From positions 1-64,000 of the forward strand of contig NZ_QUNG01000015.1 in assembly GCF_003387375.1 (NCBI RefSeq): a DNA stretch of 64,000 nucleotides, written 5' to 3'. The translations under genes and the position numbers were made by a program. This DNA comes from Marinomonas pollencensis (GTDB taxonomy: Bacteria; Pseudomonadota; Gammaproteobacteria; Pseudomonadales; Marinomonadaceae). A model generated the notes under the pieces. That model did no database searches, was not told the origin of the DNA, and was given only the letters and a program-made list of their open reading frames with translations. Shown here piece after piece: positions 1-9,471 of this stretch; positions within the stretch are counted from its first letter, which is position 1, and each line of letters begins with the position of its first letter.

Positions 1-226
1 AGAACAATCAACATAAAGCGAATTGACGTGTTTGACTCTCGTAAGTCTTCAATTTTTTTGATCAACTACATTCCGGCAAAACCGAACTGCGATGACCTTC
101 TGAAGACTCCAGCGAGCGCCCACACAAATTATCTGATTATCTATTTTAAAGAGCGTCTGACTTGTCGGTCGACTTACTTAGCAAGCTAAGTTGCAAAGCG
201 TTGTTTGCGTCGTTGTCCGTGTCAGT
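1..226 (-). ncRNA. 5' leader of an rRNA operon (16S gene lies beyond the left edge)
   Basis: Read on the minus strand, this is a typical proteobacterial pre-16S leader. It has a boxA antiterminator element GCTCTTTAAAA at 144-154, followed by a stretch close to the E. coli rrn leader (ATCAGATAATTTGTGTGGGC, about 122-141). A near-palindrome at 176-191 (ACTTAGC AA GCTAAGT) sits upstream of boxA where a boxB-like hairpin is expected. The 16S start sequence itself is not in the window and should begin within some tens of bases to the left. Confidence 0.85.
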
Positions 227-290
227 GGGTGCGTATAATACATTCTGAAAAATTTTGCGCAAGCACTTTTTTAAGTTTTTTATCTTTTTT
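226..290 (-). promoter_or_regulatory. rRNA operon P1-type promoter with AT-rich UP region
   Basis: On the minus strand there is a -35 CTTGCG (258-263), a 17-base spacer and a -10 TATTAT (235-240). A GC-rich discriminator (ACGCACCC) follows, as expected of a stringently controlled rRNA promoter. An A/T-tract-rich block at about 264-295 fits an UP element and overlaps the last codons of msrQ. The start point is inferred to be near 226-228. Confidence 0.75.
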
Positions 291-885
291 TAAAAACATG
301 CTTTAGCAGGGGAAACTGTTCCCAACGCATCAGAAGTAAAGGAAGTAAAAAAACCGAGAACCAGAGCGCTGTTGAGATATCACTTTTTACTTGCCACCAA
401 AGGTGTGCAATTACCGCTAATGCAGCAAGATAAATAAAACGATGTAGCTTTTTCCAATTGCGCCCTAACCGTCGCATCATTTTCTTAGTACTGGTAATTG
501 CCAATAAAAAGAGAATTAAGATCGCTAGCACTCCGGCATAGATATAAGGCTTTTCAATAAGGTCTGATCGAATCCAAGACCAGCTTAGCCCTGCGAACAA
601 CAAAAGATAGATAACCAAATGAAGTAGTGAATAAAAGAAAGCGGTTAATCCCACAAAACGTCGATAACGTGACAACACTTTTAATGCTTTGATTTTTGCT
701 AATGGGGTTAATGCCAAAACAGACACAATATAGACCCCAGCCCAAGAACCACTTAAGGGCATCAAAAGCTTGCCTGGGTCAGGAAAGTAACGTCCCATCA
801 ATAAGGAAGTAAGCATCCAGCAGAATGGCAAAGCAAATAATAACCCTATGAGAGGCTTTTCTTTTCGATCCCAAAAAGCAGACAT
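280..885 (-). CDS. msrQ: MsrQ, heme-binding membrane subunit of the MsrPQ methionine sulfoxide reductase
   Basis: This inner-membrane cytochrome b-type protein passes electrons from the quinone pool or flavins to periplasmic MsrP, which repairs oxidised methionine. The 201-residue product has about six hydrophobic segments and the family histidines at about H89, H148 and H161, the expected heme ligands. Length matches the family (about 200). The start lies one base after the msrP stop, so the two genes form an operon. The stop codon (280-282) falls inside the UP region of the downstream rRNA promoter, and no terminator is visible between them. Confidence 0.92.
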   Translation of the reverse strand: MSAFWDRKEKPLIGLLFALPFCWMLTSLLMGRYFPDPGKLLMPLSGSWAGVYIVSVLALTPLAKIKALKVLSRYRRFVGLTAFFYSLLHLVIYLLLFAGLSWSWIRSDLIEKPYIYAGVLAILILFLLAITSTKKMMRRLGRNWKKLHRFIYLAALAVIAHLWWQVKSDISTALWFSVFLLPLLLMRWEQFPLLKHVFKKR

Positions 886-886
886 G

Positions 887-1879
887 CTAGAAAAACCTCT
901 TTAAATCCATACCCGAATACAGGCTAGCGACTTCTTCTTCATAACCATTAAACATCTGAGTATCGATCACATTAGGGAACAATACCCCCCCCGGCAGCCT
1001 GCGCTCTTGACTCTGAGACCATCGAGGGTGATCCACATTAGGATTTACATTGGCATAAAAACCATACTCACCGGGTGCCAATGAGCTCCAGGTAGTAAGA
1101 GGCATAGTTTCAACAAAACGAATTTTTACAATGGATTTGATCCCTTTAAAACCGTACTTCCATGGTATAACCAGCCTTACTGGCGCTCCATTTTGATTGG
1201 GTAGAATGCTGCCATACATGCCCACGGTAAACATGGCTAAAGGATTCATCGCCTCATCAATCCTCAACCCCTCTCGATAAGGCCACTCTATACTTCCACT
1301 ATTTTGACCCGGCATTTGCTTAGGGTCATAAAGAGTTTCGAAATACACATACTTAGCTTTTGACGTTGGTTTAAAACGCTTTAGTACATCCCCTAGTGAG
1401 ACGCCTACCCAAGGAATGACCATAGACCAAGCTTCAACACAGCGATGCCGATAAATTCGTTCTTCAAGTGCGGATGTTTTAATAATATCGTCCAGATCAA
1501 AAGTACCTGTATTTTCTGCCTCCCCTTCTACCGTAATAGTCCAAGGACGTGTTTTGAAATTATCAGCTCGCTCTGAAGGGTCTCCTTTTCCATAGCCAAA
1601 TTCATAAAAGTTATTATAGGTTGTCGCTACATCATAAGGTGCCGGCGTTTCACTGCTGCCATAAGGGGTTTGAATAATTTGACTAAATGCTTGTTTGACT
1701 GGGGTAGGAGGAGTTAAAGGGTTTCCACCTTGAAGTGCAGCAAACACATTGCTGCCACCAACGCCGAGTACAATCCCACTGGATGCTTTCATAAATTGGC
1801 GACGATTAAGGTAGATGGTCTTTGGAGTTACTTCTGATTCAGAACAATCCGAACGTTTTTTATTTTTAATTAACATCAC
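887..1879 (-). CDS. msrP: MsrP, periplasmic molybdopterin methionine sulfoxide reductase catalytic subunit
   Basis: MsrP reduces free and protein-bound methionine sulfoxide in the periplasm. The 330-residue product starts with a twin-arginine export signal (N-R-R-Q-F-M-K at 25-31, then a hydrophobic stretch ending near residue 48). It continues into the oxidoreductase molybdopterin domain, with the molybdenum-ligand cysteine at about C147 in the motif HRCVEAW. It is first in the msrPQ pair and is separated from pssA by a strong terminator, so it should have its own promoter in 1880-1935. Length and motifs are normal for the family. Confidence 0.93.
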   Translation of the reverse strand: MMLIKNKKRSDCSESEVTPKTIYLNRRQFMKASSGIVLGVGGSNVFAALQGGNPLTPPTPVKQAFSQIIQTPYGSSETPAPYDVATTYNNFYEFGYGKGDPSERADNFKTRPWTITVEGEAENTGTFDLDDIIKTSALEERIYRHRCVEAWSMVIPWVGVSLGDVLKRFKPTSKAKYVYFETLYDPKQMPGQNSGSIEWPYREGLRIDEAMNPLAMFTVGMYGSILPNQNGAPVRLVIPWKYGFKGIKSIVKIRFVETMPLTTWSSLAPGEYGFYANVNPNVDHPRWSQSQERRLPGGVLFPNVIDTQMFNGYEEEVASLYSGMDLKRFF

Positions 1880-1931
1880 TAAGCTCCTTACATAATAGAA
1901 AATAGACTACCCTCTCCTAAACTAGTTCCTG

Positions 1932-1971
1932 AAAACAAAAAAGGCCCAGTTTGTTGCACAAACTGAGCCTT
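1932..1971 (-). terminator. Rho-independent terminator after pssA
   Basis: An inverted repeat, 1941-1953 with 1959-1971, has a 5-base loop and one mismatch. On the minus strand it is followed by a run of six T. It separates pssA from msrP. Confidence 0.85.
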
Positions 1972-1988
1972 TTCATAGATTACAGGTA

Positions 1989-2798
1989 CTAACGAAATCG
2001 TTCAGAGACAACGCCTAGCAGACCCCAAATACCATATAGACAAAATACCCCCATCAGAACAATCGCTGGTTCTAGCGCTACAAATACCAATACCAACACA
2101 GCAATAAGCAGTACAACAAAAGGCACTCGACCTTTTACATCTAAATCTTTAAAGCTGCGGAATTTAACATTACTCACCATTAATAAACCAGTAATAGGAA
2201 CCAATAATGCCATCACAGTTGCCAGACTCGCTCCCGTCATACCACTGTCGTTGGCTGCCCATATAACACTCGCAACAATCGCCGCTGCAGCAGGACTTGG
2301 TAAGCCGGTGAAGTAGCGCTTATCTTCTGTTCCTATCATGGTATTAAATCGCGCCAGTCGTAACGCCGCACCAACCGCGTAAATGAAAGCAGCAATCCAA
2401 CCCACTTTACCTAAAGGTGCCAATGCCCAAGTAAAAGCGACCAAAGCTGGTGCAATACCAAAAGACACCATGTCTGCAAGTGAATCATACTCGGCACCAA
2501 ATGCACTTTGGGTTCTCGTTAACCGAGCCACTCGCCCATCTAGCCCATCAAAAACCATGGAAATAAAGATAGCCACAGCGGCATGAGTAAAATCGCCATT
2601 CATTGCCGCAATAATAGAATAGAAACCGGAAAACAACGCAGCGGTGGTAAACAAATTAGGCAGTAAATACACACCTCTATGTGGTTGCTTTTGCTCACCA
2701 TCTAACGTGTCGTCTAGCTCTACTTCCGCCCCTTCAATTGGATTTTTTTCCGTCTCTTCAATGGGCATATCGAATACCTTTTCAATTTTTTTCTTCAT
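1989..2798 (-). CDS. pssA: CDP-diacylglycerol--serine O-phosphatidyltransferase
   Basis: This membrane enzyme makes phosphatidylserine from CDP-diacylglycerol and serine, the first step to phosphatidylethanolamine. The complete CDP-alcohol phosphotransferase signature, D-x2-D-G-x2-A-R-x8-G-x3-D-x3-D, begins at D84. Several membrane segments follow. The first 40 residues are an acidic, soluble extension. The length (269) and multi-spanning layout fit the type II (Bacillus-like) enzyme rather than the E. coli phospholipase D-like PssA. Its ATG overlaps the hemL stop (TAATG), so translation is probably coupled. Confidence 0.92.
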   Translation of the reverse strand: MKKKIEKVFDMPIEETEKNPIEGAEVELDDTLDGEQKQPHRGVYLLPNLFTTAALFSGFYSIIAAMNGDFTHAAVAIFISMVFDGLDGRVARLTRTQSAFGAEYDSLADMVSFGIAPALVAFTWALAPLGKVGWIAAFIYAVGAALRLARFNTMIGTEDKRYFTGLPSPAAAAIVASVIWAANDSGMTGASLATVMALLVPITGLLMVSNVKFRSFKDLDVKGRVPFVVLLIAVLVLVFVALEPAIVLMGVFCLYGIWGLLGVVSERFR

Positions 2799-4081
2799 TA
2801 TAGTAACTTGGCGAATGATCGCTTCGCAGCCTCAATAGTAAAATCAATGTCATCTTCTGTATGTGCTTGAGAAATAAAGCCAGCTTCAAAAGCCGCTGGA
2901 GCAAGATACACCCCTTCTTCCAACATATGATGGAAAAACGCAGCAAAGCGTTCAACATCACATTTCTGCACATCCGCAAAACGCGTTACTTGCTCTGCAT
3001 CCGTAAAGAAGAAACCAAACATCCCACCTTCATTTACCACACAAAATGGCACACCGGCTTCATCTGCAGCCGCCTTTAACCCAGTGACTAAACGCTTGGC
3101 TTTTTGCCCTAATGTTTTGTGAAAGTCTGGCTCACTAATTTTATTTAATACGGCCAGACCTGCCACCATAGCCACAGGGTTACCAGATAATGTGCCCGCC
3201 TGATATACAGGACCCAAAGGGGATATGTGAGACATAATCTCGCGCTTACCACCGAAAGCTCCAACAGGCATACCCGCACCAATAACTTTACCCAATGTTG
3301 TTAGATCCGGGGTAATGGAATAGCGTTCTTGTGCTCCACCCAATGCAACTCGAAATCCGGTCATGACTTCATCAAAGATAAGCACCGCACCAGAGTTATC
3401 ACAAACCTCACGTAGGGTTTCTAAAAATCCAGCAACTGGCGGAACACAGTTCATATTACCAGCAATCGGCTCCACAATAATGCACGCAATTTGCTCACCC
3501 AATTCAGCAAAACACTGTTTCACTTCTTCAATATCATTGTATTGTAAAGTCAATGTGTGCTGCGCCAATTCGGCAGGCACTCCAGGTGAATTAGGTACCC
3601 CCAAAGTTAAGGCTCCAGAACCCGCTTTTACCAGCAAAGAGTCTGAGTGACCATGATAACAGCCTTCAAACTTAACAATCTTATCCCGACCAGTGTAACC
3701 TCGAGCCAAACGAATCGCGCTCATGGTGGCTTCTGTTCCTGAGTTCACCATGCGAACCATATCCATGGATGGAACCAGCTCACATACTTTTTCCGCCATG
3801 GTGATTTCTACTTCAGTGGGCGCACCAAAACTTAGCCCTAAGTCTAGCTGCTCACGCACCGCATCTAAAACATCTGGGTGAGAATGACCTAAAATCATTG
3901 GCCCCCAAGAACCAACATAATCGATATAACGCTTTTTATCTTCATCAAAAAGGTAAGCCCCCTTTGCTTGATGGAAAAATACAGGAGTCCCGCCGACACC
4001 ATTGAATGCTCTTACTGGGGAGTTAACGCCACCAGGAATACGGTGCTGTGCTCTTGCGTACAAATCTTCTGAACGACTCAT
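2798..4081 (-). CDS. hemL: Glutamate-1-semialdehyde 2,1-aminomutase
   Basis: HemL converts glutamate-1-semialdehyde to 5-aminolevulinate, the second step of the C5 route to heme and other tetrapyrroles. The 427-residue product has the class III aminotransferase fold. Visible motifs are [15 protein letters not shown] (cofactor phosphate region), FDEVMTGFR, and the PLP lysine in [17 protein letters not shown] near residue 265. Length is standard. It follows hemJ by 26 bases on the same strand and overlaps pssA by one base. Confidence 0.97.
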   Translation of the reverse strand: MSRSEDLYARAQHRIPGGVNSPVRAFNGVGGTPVFFHQAKGAYLFDEDKKRYIDYVGSWGPMILGHSHPDVLDAVREQLDLGLSFGAPTEVEITMAEKVCELVPSMDMVRMVNSGTEATMSAIRLARGYTGRDKIVKFEGCYHGHSDSLLVKAGSGALTLGVPNSPGVPAELAQHTLTLQYNDIEEVKQCFAELGEQIACIIVEPIAGNMNCVPPVAGFLETLREVCDNSGAVLIFDEVMTGFRVALGGAQERYSITPDLTTLGKVIGAGMPVGAFGGKREIMSHISPLGPVYQAGTLSGNPVAMVAGLAVLNKISEPDFHKTLGQKAKRLVTGLKAAADEAGVPFCVVNEGGMFGFFFTDAEQVTRFADVQKCDVERFAAFFHHMLEEGVYLAPAAFEAGFISQAHTEDDIDFTIEAAKRSFAKLL

Positions 4082-4107
4082 AATATATCTCGACTCTACA
4101 AATCAAA

Positions 4108-4530
4108 TTAAAAGGGCTTAACTATCACTAAAATAACAATAGCAATGAGTATGATGACAGGGAACTCGTTAAACCAACGATAAAAAACATGCCCTCTAGT
4201 ATTCTTGTCTGCCGCAAATTTTTTCAACAAACGACCACAGGCATGATGATAACCCAATAAAATAATGACTAAGGTGATTTTAGCGTGAAACCAAGCCGAG
4301 CTCATGTAATAAGAGGGGCTATAGGTCATTAACCAAACACCAAATACCACAGTGGCTATCGCCGCAGGCGTCATGATGCCCCGATAAAGCTTTCTTTCCA
4401 TAATTTTAAACCGCTCAATGCTCACCTGATCCGTGCTGCTTGCATGATAAACAAACAGTCTAGGCAGGTAAAAAAGCGCAGCAAACCAGCACACTAAAGA
4501 TATTACGTGGAACGCTTTCACCCACAACAT
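4108..4530 (-). CDS. hemJ: HemJ, protoporphyrinogen IX oxidase (UPF0093/CopD-like membrane protein)
   Basis: HemJ oxidises protoporphyrinogen IX to protoporphyrin IX in the membrane. The 140-residue product has four hydrophobic segments and the family N-terminus with H8 in MLWVKAFHVISLVCW and a conserved R-L-F-V-Y-H block (H29). Length is typical. It starts two bases after the upstream ClC stop and precedes hemL, and pairing with a second heme gene supports the call. The resemblance to the copper-resistance CopD fold is general to this family. Confidence 0.85.
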   Translation of the reverse strand: MLWVKAFHVISLVCWFAALFYLPRLFVYHASSTDQVSIERFKIMERKLYRGIMTPAAIATVVFGVWLMTYSPSYYMSSAWFHAKITLVIILLGYHHACGRLLKKFAADKNTRGHVFYRWFNEFPVIILIAIVILVIVKPF

Positions 4531-4532
4531 AG

Positions 4533-6212
4533 CTAATTATCCTTCAATAAAAATTGATCTAATTGACGACGAGACACTAAACACATTTTTTCTGTGCGCC
4601 TCACCTCAATCAAGACATCGGCTCGACCTGAAGCCTGAAACCAAGAGAGCATTTTCTCTAATGAAGTAGGCTCAGGAATAGCCATAGACGGAGTGCAATC
4701 TAATGCTTTAGATAGGTCCATCAAAACCTGCTCACCATCCACCACTAAAAATGGAGAGGGTCCAAGATGGATGGATTGTAAGGCACTCAACACGGCCTCA
4801 CGACGAGCTAGCATCCACTGACCACTCACCTCAAAGGCGACATAGTCTACCACACTTGAGCCAAGATCTTTTAATCGCTCAATGGACTCATGGGCTGGAA
4901 GTACGACCACGGGTTCAGCAACTGACATCACCGTATGGTGTTGCAAGTAACGCTTAAAAGGACTCATAGATGAAGACAATCCAACGTATTTTAAACGCTG
5001 AACAAAGGCAGATTCTTGACGCAACAATAAACGCATAATCAGGCAGGATAAAACAATGACCAGCATCGCAGGCACAATCACCTCCGAAGTATGGGTCATT
5101 TCAATCATTGCAATAAGAGCCGTAAGAGGAGCTTGAAAGCAAGCCGCCATCATCGCGGCCATGCCCAATAAAATGAATAACGCCATTTCATGATTGTATG
5201 GTAATAAACTGTCAAACATAAAGGCGGCCTGAGCACCAGCTAAGCCACCAATCACAAATGTTGGGCCAATCATACCACCTGGGATGCCCAATCCAATTGA
5301 CACTGAAGTCAGCAAGGTTTTTACTATTATGACTGCCAACAAAGAACTCACCAGCGTCTGCCCAGATAACAAAGCAATCAATGAGTCGTAACCGCCACCC
5401 AAGGTTTCAGGCAAATAAATGGCGACCACAGAAGTGACGCCCCCCACTAAAGAAAAACGCCACCATACAGAAACCTTCCCCACTCGCCACAATACTTTCT
5501 GCACTTTTAAAAAGAGAAAGGCCAATGTAACAATAAAGCCAACTAAAGCTAAACAAGCGATAAAAAAATCAGGCGTAAATTGTGCAGTGGACAAATGGTC
5601 TATATCAAATACTTCAATACGACCCAGTAAATACTCACTGACCAGCATTCCTACTACCGAAGACAATAAAACGGGCAACGCCATCCCCATGCGGTATTCG
5701 ATAAAAATCACTTCAAAAGCAAACAAGACACCGGCAACAGGGGTTTGAAAAGCCGCCGCAATGGCTCCAGCCACACCGCAAGCAACGAGGGTTTCTACAC
5801 CGTATTGGGGCAAACGCCCATGTTGGGCAAGATAGCTACCAAACGTGGCCCCTAGATGAACCGCTGGACCTTCTTTACCAATAGACAAACCGCCAATTAA
5901 ACTGATCGCCACGGTAAAAAATTGCACTACTGCATTTAACACAGGAAGAATACCTTGGTGATAATTCAACCTTTCCACAACATAAGGCACACCAACACTG
6001 CGTAATTTAGCTGGCAATAAAGTAAAAATGACGGCCAAGACAAAGCAAGCCACAATAGGAATCAATACCCGCTGCCAAACTGGTAAGCTCTCAAATGCCT
6101 CGCTACCACCAGCCATAAACAACTGACTGAGAAACATAATCAGCCAATATAGCAATGCCATGACTAGCGCACTCAATAAGCCACACACAGCTCCAAATAA
6201 TGACAAGACCAA
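4533..6212 (-). CDS. ClC-family chloride channel/transporter with regulatory C-terminal tail
   Basis: This membrane protein moves chloride or exchanges it for protons. The selectivity segment GKEGPAVH at 112-119 includes the gating glutamate (E114). A second glycine-rich segment at about 308-316 (GLGIPGGMIG) follows, then about ten membrane segments. Residues after about 400 form a soluble tail that looks like a degenerate CBS-type region. The start given is a TTG with no good ribosome site. The open frame extends upstream to a TAG, and an AGGGAG precedes a CTG at 6272, which would add 20 plausible N-terminal residues. It lies two bases upstream of hemJ. Confidence 0.85.
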   Translation of the reverse strand: MVLSLFGAVCGLLSALVMALLYWLIMFLSQLFMAGGSEAFESLPVWQRVLIPIVACFVLAVIFTLLPAKLRSVGVPYVVERLNYHQGILPVLNAVVQFFTVAISLIGGLSIGKEGPAVHLGATFGSYLAQHGRLPQYGVETLVACGVAGAIAAAFQTPVAGVLFAFEVIFIEYRMGMALPVLLSSVVGMLVSEYLLGRIEVFDIDHLSTAQFTPDFFIACLALVGFIVTLAFLFLKVQKVLWRVGKVSVWWRFSLVGGVTSVVAIYLPETLGGGYDSLIALLSGQTLVSSLLAVIIVKTLLTSVSIGLGIPGGMIGPTFVIGGLAGAQAAFMFDSLLPYNHEMALFILLGMAAMMAACFQAPLTALIAMIEMTHTSEVIVPAMLVIVLSCLIMRLLLRQESAFVQRLKYVGLSSSMSPFKRYLQHHTVMSVAEPVVVLPAHESIERLKDLGSSVVDYVAFEVSGQWMLARREAVLSALQSIHLGPSPFLVVDGEQVLMDLSKALDCTPSMAIPEPTSLEKMLSWFQASGRADVLIEVRRTEKMCLVSRRQLDQFLLKDN

Positions 6213-6332
6213 TAAGTCATCATTCGAGCGCCGTTGCTGCTGCCATTTTTCTTTTAAATTAAATTCACTCAGAGCAAGATCTCCCTATCGCAGAGTAAAA
6301 CCTAAAGAGTTAAGTATGCCTGTTCTGGCCTT

Positions 6333-6764
6333 TCAAATACGCTCGAGACGAGATGACAAACACATATGTGTAACCACTTTAGCAACATTTGGCCACTGAT
6401 CCATATCACTGCGAATTTCATTGAGCCTAGACATACTCGATGCTTCTACCAATAACACTAAATCCACATCACCACTAATAGAATGTGCCAACTTAATCTC
6501 AGGCAATGCATTGATATAAGGTTGAATAAGTTCACACGACAAGGGCCGAAACGTAATAGAAAAATACGCACTAACAGACAAGGCTGATGCACAGTTAATA
6601 TGGGCATGATATCCAGTGATATGGCCCTTTTCTTCCATTCGCTTTATACGGTCGGTTACGGCAGAGCGGGACAGGTTTACTTGTCTTGCAATATCGGACA
6701 CAGATTGCCTAGCATCCTCCACCAGCAACGCGACTATTTTCTTATCGTACTCATCTAACTGCAT
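6333..6764 (-). CDS. Lrp/AsnC-family transcriptional regulator
   Basis: This 143-residue protein has an N-terminal helix-turn-helix (about 15-48, VSDIARQVNLSRSAVTDRI) and a C-terminal ligand-binding and oligomerisation domain (about 65-140) typical of Lrp/AsnC regulators. It is divergent from the yjeH-type exporter at 6912, with 147 bases between the starts. A regulator-exporter pair of this layout usually means amino acid-dependent control of export. The effector is unknown. Confidence 0.88.
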   Translation of the reverse strand: MQLDEYDKKIVALLVEDARQSVSDIARQVNLSRSAVTDRIKRMEEKGHITGYHAHINCASALSVSAYFSITFRPLSCELIQPYINALPEIKLAHSISGDVDLVLLVEASSMSRLNEIRSDMDQWPNVAKVVTHMCLSSRLERI

Positions 6765-6911
6765 ATTGTCTTCTCTATGATGTCAAAACAAGACAGAGCG
6801 CGTTTATAAACTGCATTTTGACGCTCTTAAAGCTCATTTTGCTAGGCCTACGCTCTCGCTATATAACGTATTCTATTACAAAGTCTTTTAAACATTATCA
6901 GGATTAACTCA

Positions 6912-8186
6912 ATGGAATACCAGCGCACTCTAGGCCCTTTGCAGGGTATAGCCATGACAGTCACAACCTTTATCGGTACTGGTCTAATGCTACTGCCTGC
7001 ATTGTCCGTCAGTCAGGCTCAAGGTCTCGCTCTTTATGCCTGGTTAGTAACCACGGCTATTATTCTGCCTGTTGCATTCGTGTTTGCCCTGTTAGGTAGT
7101 CGCTTTCCTTCTGCTGGCGGAGCGTCTCATTACATTGGACGCGTTTTCGGACCAAAAGCAGAAAAGGCGGTTGGGTGGTTATTCTTAAGCATCTTATTGG
7201 TTGGTCCCGCTGTAGCAATCAATATCGCAGCAGCCTACTTAGCGGTGGCACTTAACCTGACACAAGATAGCGTGTTTATACTAAGTATCGTTACTGTATT
7301 TGCCTCTGTTTTTTATGCCTTAGCGGGGATAAAAAACGCCTCTCATTTTCAATCAATTGTTGTTATTGGCTTAATTATTGTGGTCGTATTGCTGTCTTGG
7401 CAAGGAGACTTGATTGCTGCGACAAAGGTCATTGAGATCCCCACTCAATGGTCTCAATGGCAAACCGCCTTATTAGCAATGGGAACTATTTTCTGGTGTT
7501 TTATTGGGATTGAGGTTATGGCTCACATGGGCGCTGAATTCAAAAATCCAGCACGAGATTTTCCTATTGCGCTACTCGGTGGCATGTTCATTGTTATTGC
7601 GCTTTATCTCGCTCTTGTCCTATTAATTACTCATCATCACACCTTCGGAGATGAGATCACCAACAGCCAGTCATTAGCCTTGCTTGTTGGGAAGATTTTT
7701 GGCGAACATGCCAAAAAGCTATTTGCTATCGGCGCCTTCATTATTGCCTTTGCTAACACTGGAATGTATCTATTAGGCTTTGCCCGCATGGTGCAGTCCA
7801 TGTCATCCCAAGGCGCATTACCGAGTTTGTTCTCTTATCTATCTAAAGATGGCACACCAGTTTTCGCCGTCTACTTTGTTGCAGCAATGACTCTTAGCTC
7901 TATCCTTTTAGGACATTTTTCAGAGTGGTCTTTACACTGGTTTATAGAAATGACGAACGGGGCTTTTTTGCTTATTTATACCTTAACTTGCATAACGTCT
8001 TTGAAGCTTTTACCGAACAAACAAAAATGGCTCGGCCTTTTGGCTTCTGCCTCTTGCTTATTAATGACGAGTTTCGTTGGCATTAGCATGCTGTTTGCAT
8101 TGTGTATTTTTGCTATCGCAGCTTATTTCGAATATCACAAGGCGAGGAAAAAGCGCATACCAGATCATAAAATTCATGTACAATGA
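6912..8186 (+). CDS. yjeH: YjeH-like APC-family amino acid exporter
   Basis: This 424-residue inner-membrane protein of the amino acid-polyamine-organocation superfamily has about 12 membrane segments. It resembles E. coli YjeH, an exporter of methionine and branched-chain amino acids: shared blocks include FALLGSRFPSAGGASHYIG near residue 60 and FWCFIGIEVMAHMGAEFKN near residue 190. The adjacent divergent Lrp-type gene fits amino acid-responsive regulation. Substrates are inferred from the family only. A perfect hairpin follows at 8204-8226. Confidence 0.8.
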   Translation: MEYQRTLGPLQGIAMTVTTFIGTGLMLLPALSVSQAQGLALYAWLVTTAIILPVAFVFALLGSRFPSAGGASHYIGRVFGPKAEKAVGWLFLSILLVGPAVAINIAAAYLAVALNLTQDSVFILSIVTVFASVFYALAGIKNASHFQSIVVIGLIIVVVLLSWQGDLIAATKVIEIPTQWSQWQTALLAMGTIFWCFIGIEVMAHMGAEFKNPARDFPIALLGGMFIVIALYLALVLLITHHHTFGDEITNSQSLALLVGKIFGEHAKKLFAIGAFIIAFANTGMYLLGFARMVQSMSSQGALPSLFSYLSKDGTPVFAVYFVAAMTLSSILLGHFSEWSLHWFIEMTNGAFLLIYTLTCITSLKLLPNKQKWLGLLASASCLLMTSFVGISMLFALCIFAIAAYFEYHKARKKRIPDHKIHVQ

Positions 8187-8203
8187 TGCGATCAAATTCA
8201 CGC

Positions 8204-8226
8204 ATAAAAGCGCCCGACGCTTTTAT
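8204..8226 (+). terminator. Perfect 9-bp hairpin between yjeH and luxS
   Basis: ATAAAAGCG (8204-8212), a 5-base loop and CGCTTTTAT (8218-8226) form a perfect hairpin. It may end the yjeH transcript or act in the luxS leader, since the luxS ribosome site starts five bases later. There is no long T run, so termination is uncertain. Confidence 0.5.
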
Positions 8227-8244
8227 CTGTAAAGGAGGCAAATG

Positions 8245-8757
8245 ATGCCATTACTAGACAGTTTTCGAGTTGACCACACCCGTATGGACGCACCTGCTGT
8301 TCGCGTTGCTAAATCCATGGCTACCCCAAAAGGCGATACTATTACTGTATTTGACCTTCGCTTCTGTGTCCCTAACGAAGAAATCCTACCTGAAAAAGGC
8401 ATTCATACTTTAGAACATTTGTTTGCTGGCTTTATGCGTAACCATTTGAATTGCGACAATGTTGAAGTGATCGACATTTCGCCAATGGGTTGCCGTACTG
8501 GTTTTTACATGAGCCTAGTAGGTCAACCTTCTGAAGAAGTGGTTGCAGCGTCTTGGAAAGCAGCAATGGAAGATGTACTAACGGTAAAAGCAAAAGCCGA
8601 TATTCCAGAGCTAAACGAATATCAGTGCGGTACTTACGAAATGCACTCTTTAGAAGAAGCGCAAGAAATTGCGAAAATGATTCTAGACCGTGACGTAAAG
8701 GTCAACTCGAACGAAGAGCTTTACCTAAGCGAAGAGTTCCTAAAAGAACATAGCTAA
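8245..8757 (+). CDS. luxS: S-ribosylhomocysteine lyase (AI-2 synthase)
   Basis: LuxS splits S-ribosylhomocysteine into homocysteine and the autoinducer-2 precursor, closing the activated methyl cycle. The iron-binding motif HTLEH (H54, E57, H58) and the later metal-ligand region [10 protein letters not shown] are present. There are two adjacent ATGs. The very strong ribosome site AAAGGAGG (8231-8238) is better spaced for the second, which also gives the usual MPLLDSF N-terminus, so 8245 is chosen. The length of 170 residues is normal. A bidirectional terminator follows. Confidence 0.97.
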   Translation: MPLLDSFRVDHTRMDAPAVRVAKSMATPKGDTITVFDLRFCVPNEEILPEKGIHTLEHLFAGFMRNHLNCDNVEVIDISPMGCRTGFYMSLVGQPSEEVVAASWKAAMEDVLTVKAKADIPELNEYQCGTYEMHSLEEAQEIAKMILDRDVKVNSNEELYLSEEFLKEHS

Positions 8758-8791
8758 TACCTGCCTAATTAAAGCCAGCAGGTTATCAGAC

Positions 8792-8821
8792 AAAAAAACG
8801 GAGCATCATGCTCCGTTTTTT
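8792..8821. terminator. Bidirectional terminator between luxS and the RhtB-type gene
   Basis: ACGGAGC pairs with GCTCCGT (8798-8816), with seven A before and six T after. It can terminate luxS on the plus strand and, with its A run read as T, the converging gene on the minus strand. Confidence 0.88.
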
Positions 8822-8835
8822 ATCTCTACTTGTCA

Positions 8836-9471
8836 TTAAACCCGAGACGCTGTTGCCAAAAAAGCACTTGCCAGCACAAACACACTCCCCATTCCACGAT
8901 TCATATTCCGCATTCCTTTAGGGCTTCGAATCAAACGACGAATTTGCTTACCACTCATAGCGTACACATATGCTGCAATAAACTCGGTCATACAAAACGT
9001 TAATCCCATCCAAAAGAATTGTGCCGCCACAGGCTGATTCAGATCCAACAACTGAGGAAAAATCGCTGTAAACAGCAAGATAGCCTTTGGATTACTAATA
9101 GCCACGAAAAACTCTTGTTGGATTCTCGCTTTATGGCCCCGCTTTACCTTGCCGTCATTTTCGCTTTCATGCTCTTCTAGCACAACAGCAGCACTTCGCC
9201 ATGTCTTAACACCGACATAAAACAAATAAGCCACACCGGCCCATTTCACCACGCCAAACCAAAAACTCGAAGAAACAATAATGGCACCTAAACCAAGTGC
9301 CGACACGAGCATTAAAATACTAAAAGCTAGATTGCGGCCAACCACCGCAATAACGGCTTTTCTAGCTCCTACCTGAATCCCGTTATGCATTGCTGTAAAA
9401 TTATTTGGCCCAGGCCCTAAAGACAACAGCATCAACAAGGGTGCCATAGCCAACCACACACTAAACGTCAT
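8836..9471 (-). CDS. LysE/RhtB-family amino acid exporter
   Basis: This inner-membrane exporter has about six membrane segments and the family signature LSLGPGPNNFTAM near its N-terminus. The open frame reaches 9540, but the methionine at 9471 (MTFSVWLAMAPLL) is where the family normally begins, so that start is chosen, giving 211 residues. A charged loop around the middle (EEHESENDGKVKRGHK) is typical of RhtB proteins. It is convergent with luxS. The long region upstream contains two perfect inverted repeats. The substrate is unknown. Confidence 0.82.
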   Translation of the reverse strand: MTFSVWLAMAPLLMLLSLGPGPNNFTAMHNGIQVGARKAVIAVVGRNLAFSILMLVSALGLGAIIVSSSFWFGVVKWAGVAYLFYVGVKTWRSAAVVLEEHESENDGKVKRGHKARIQQEFFVAISNPKAILLFTAIFPQLLDLNQPVAAQFFWMGLTFCMTEFIAAYVYAMSGKQIRRLIRSPKGMRNMNRGMGSVFVLASAFLATASRV

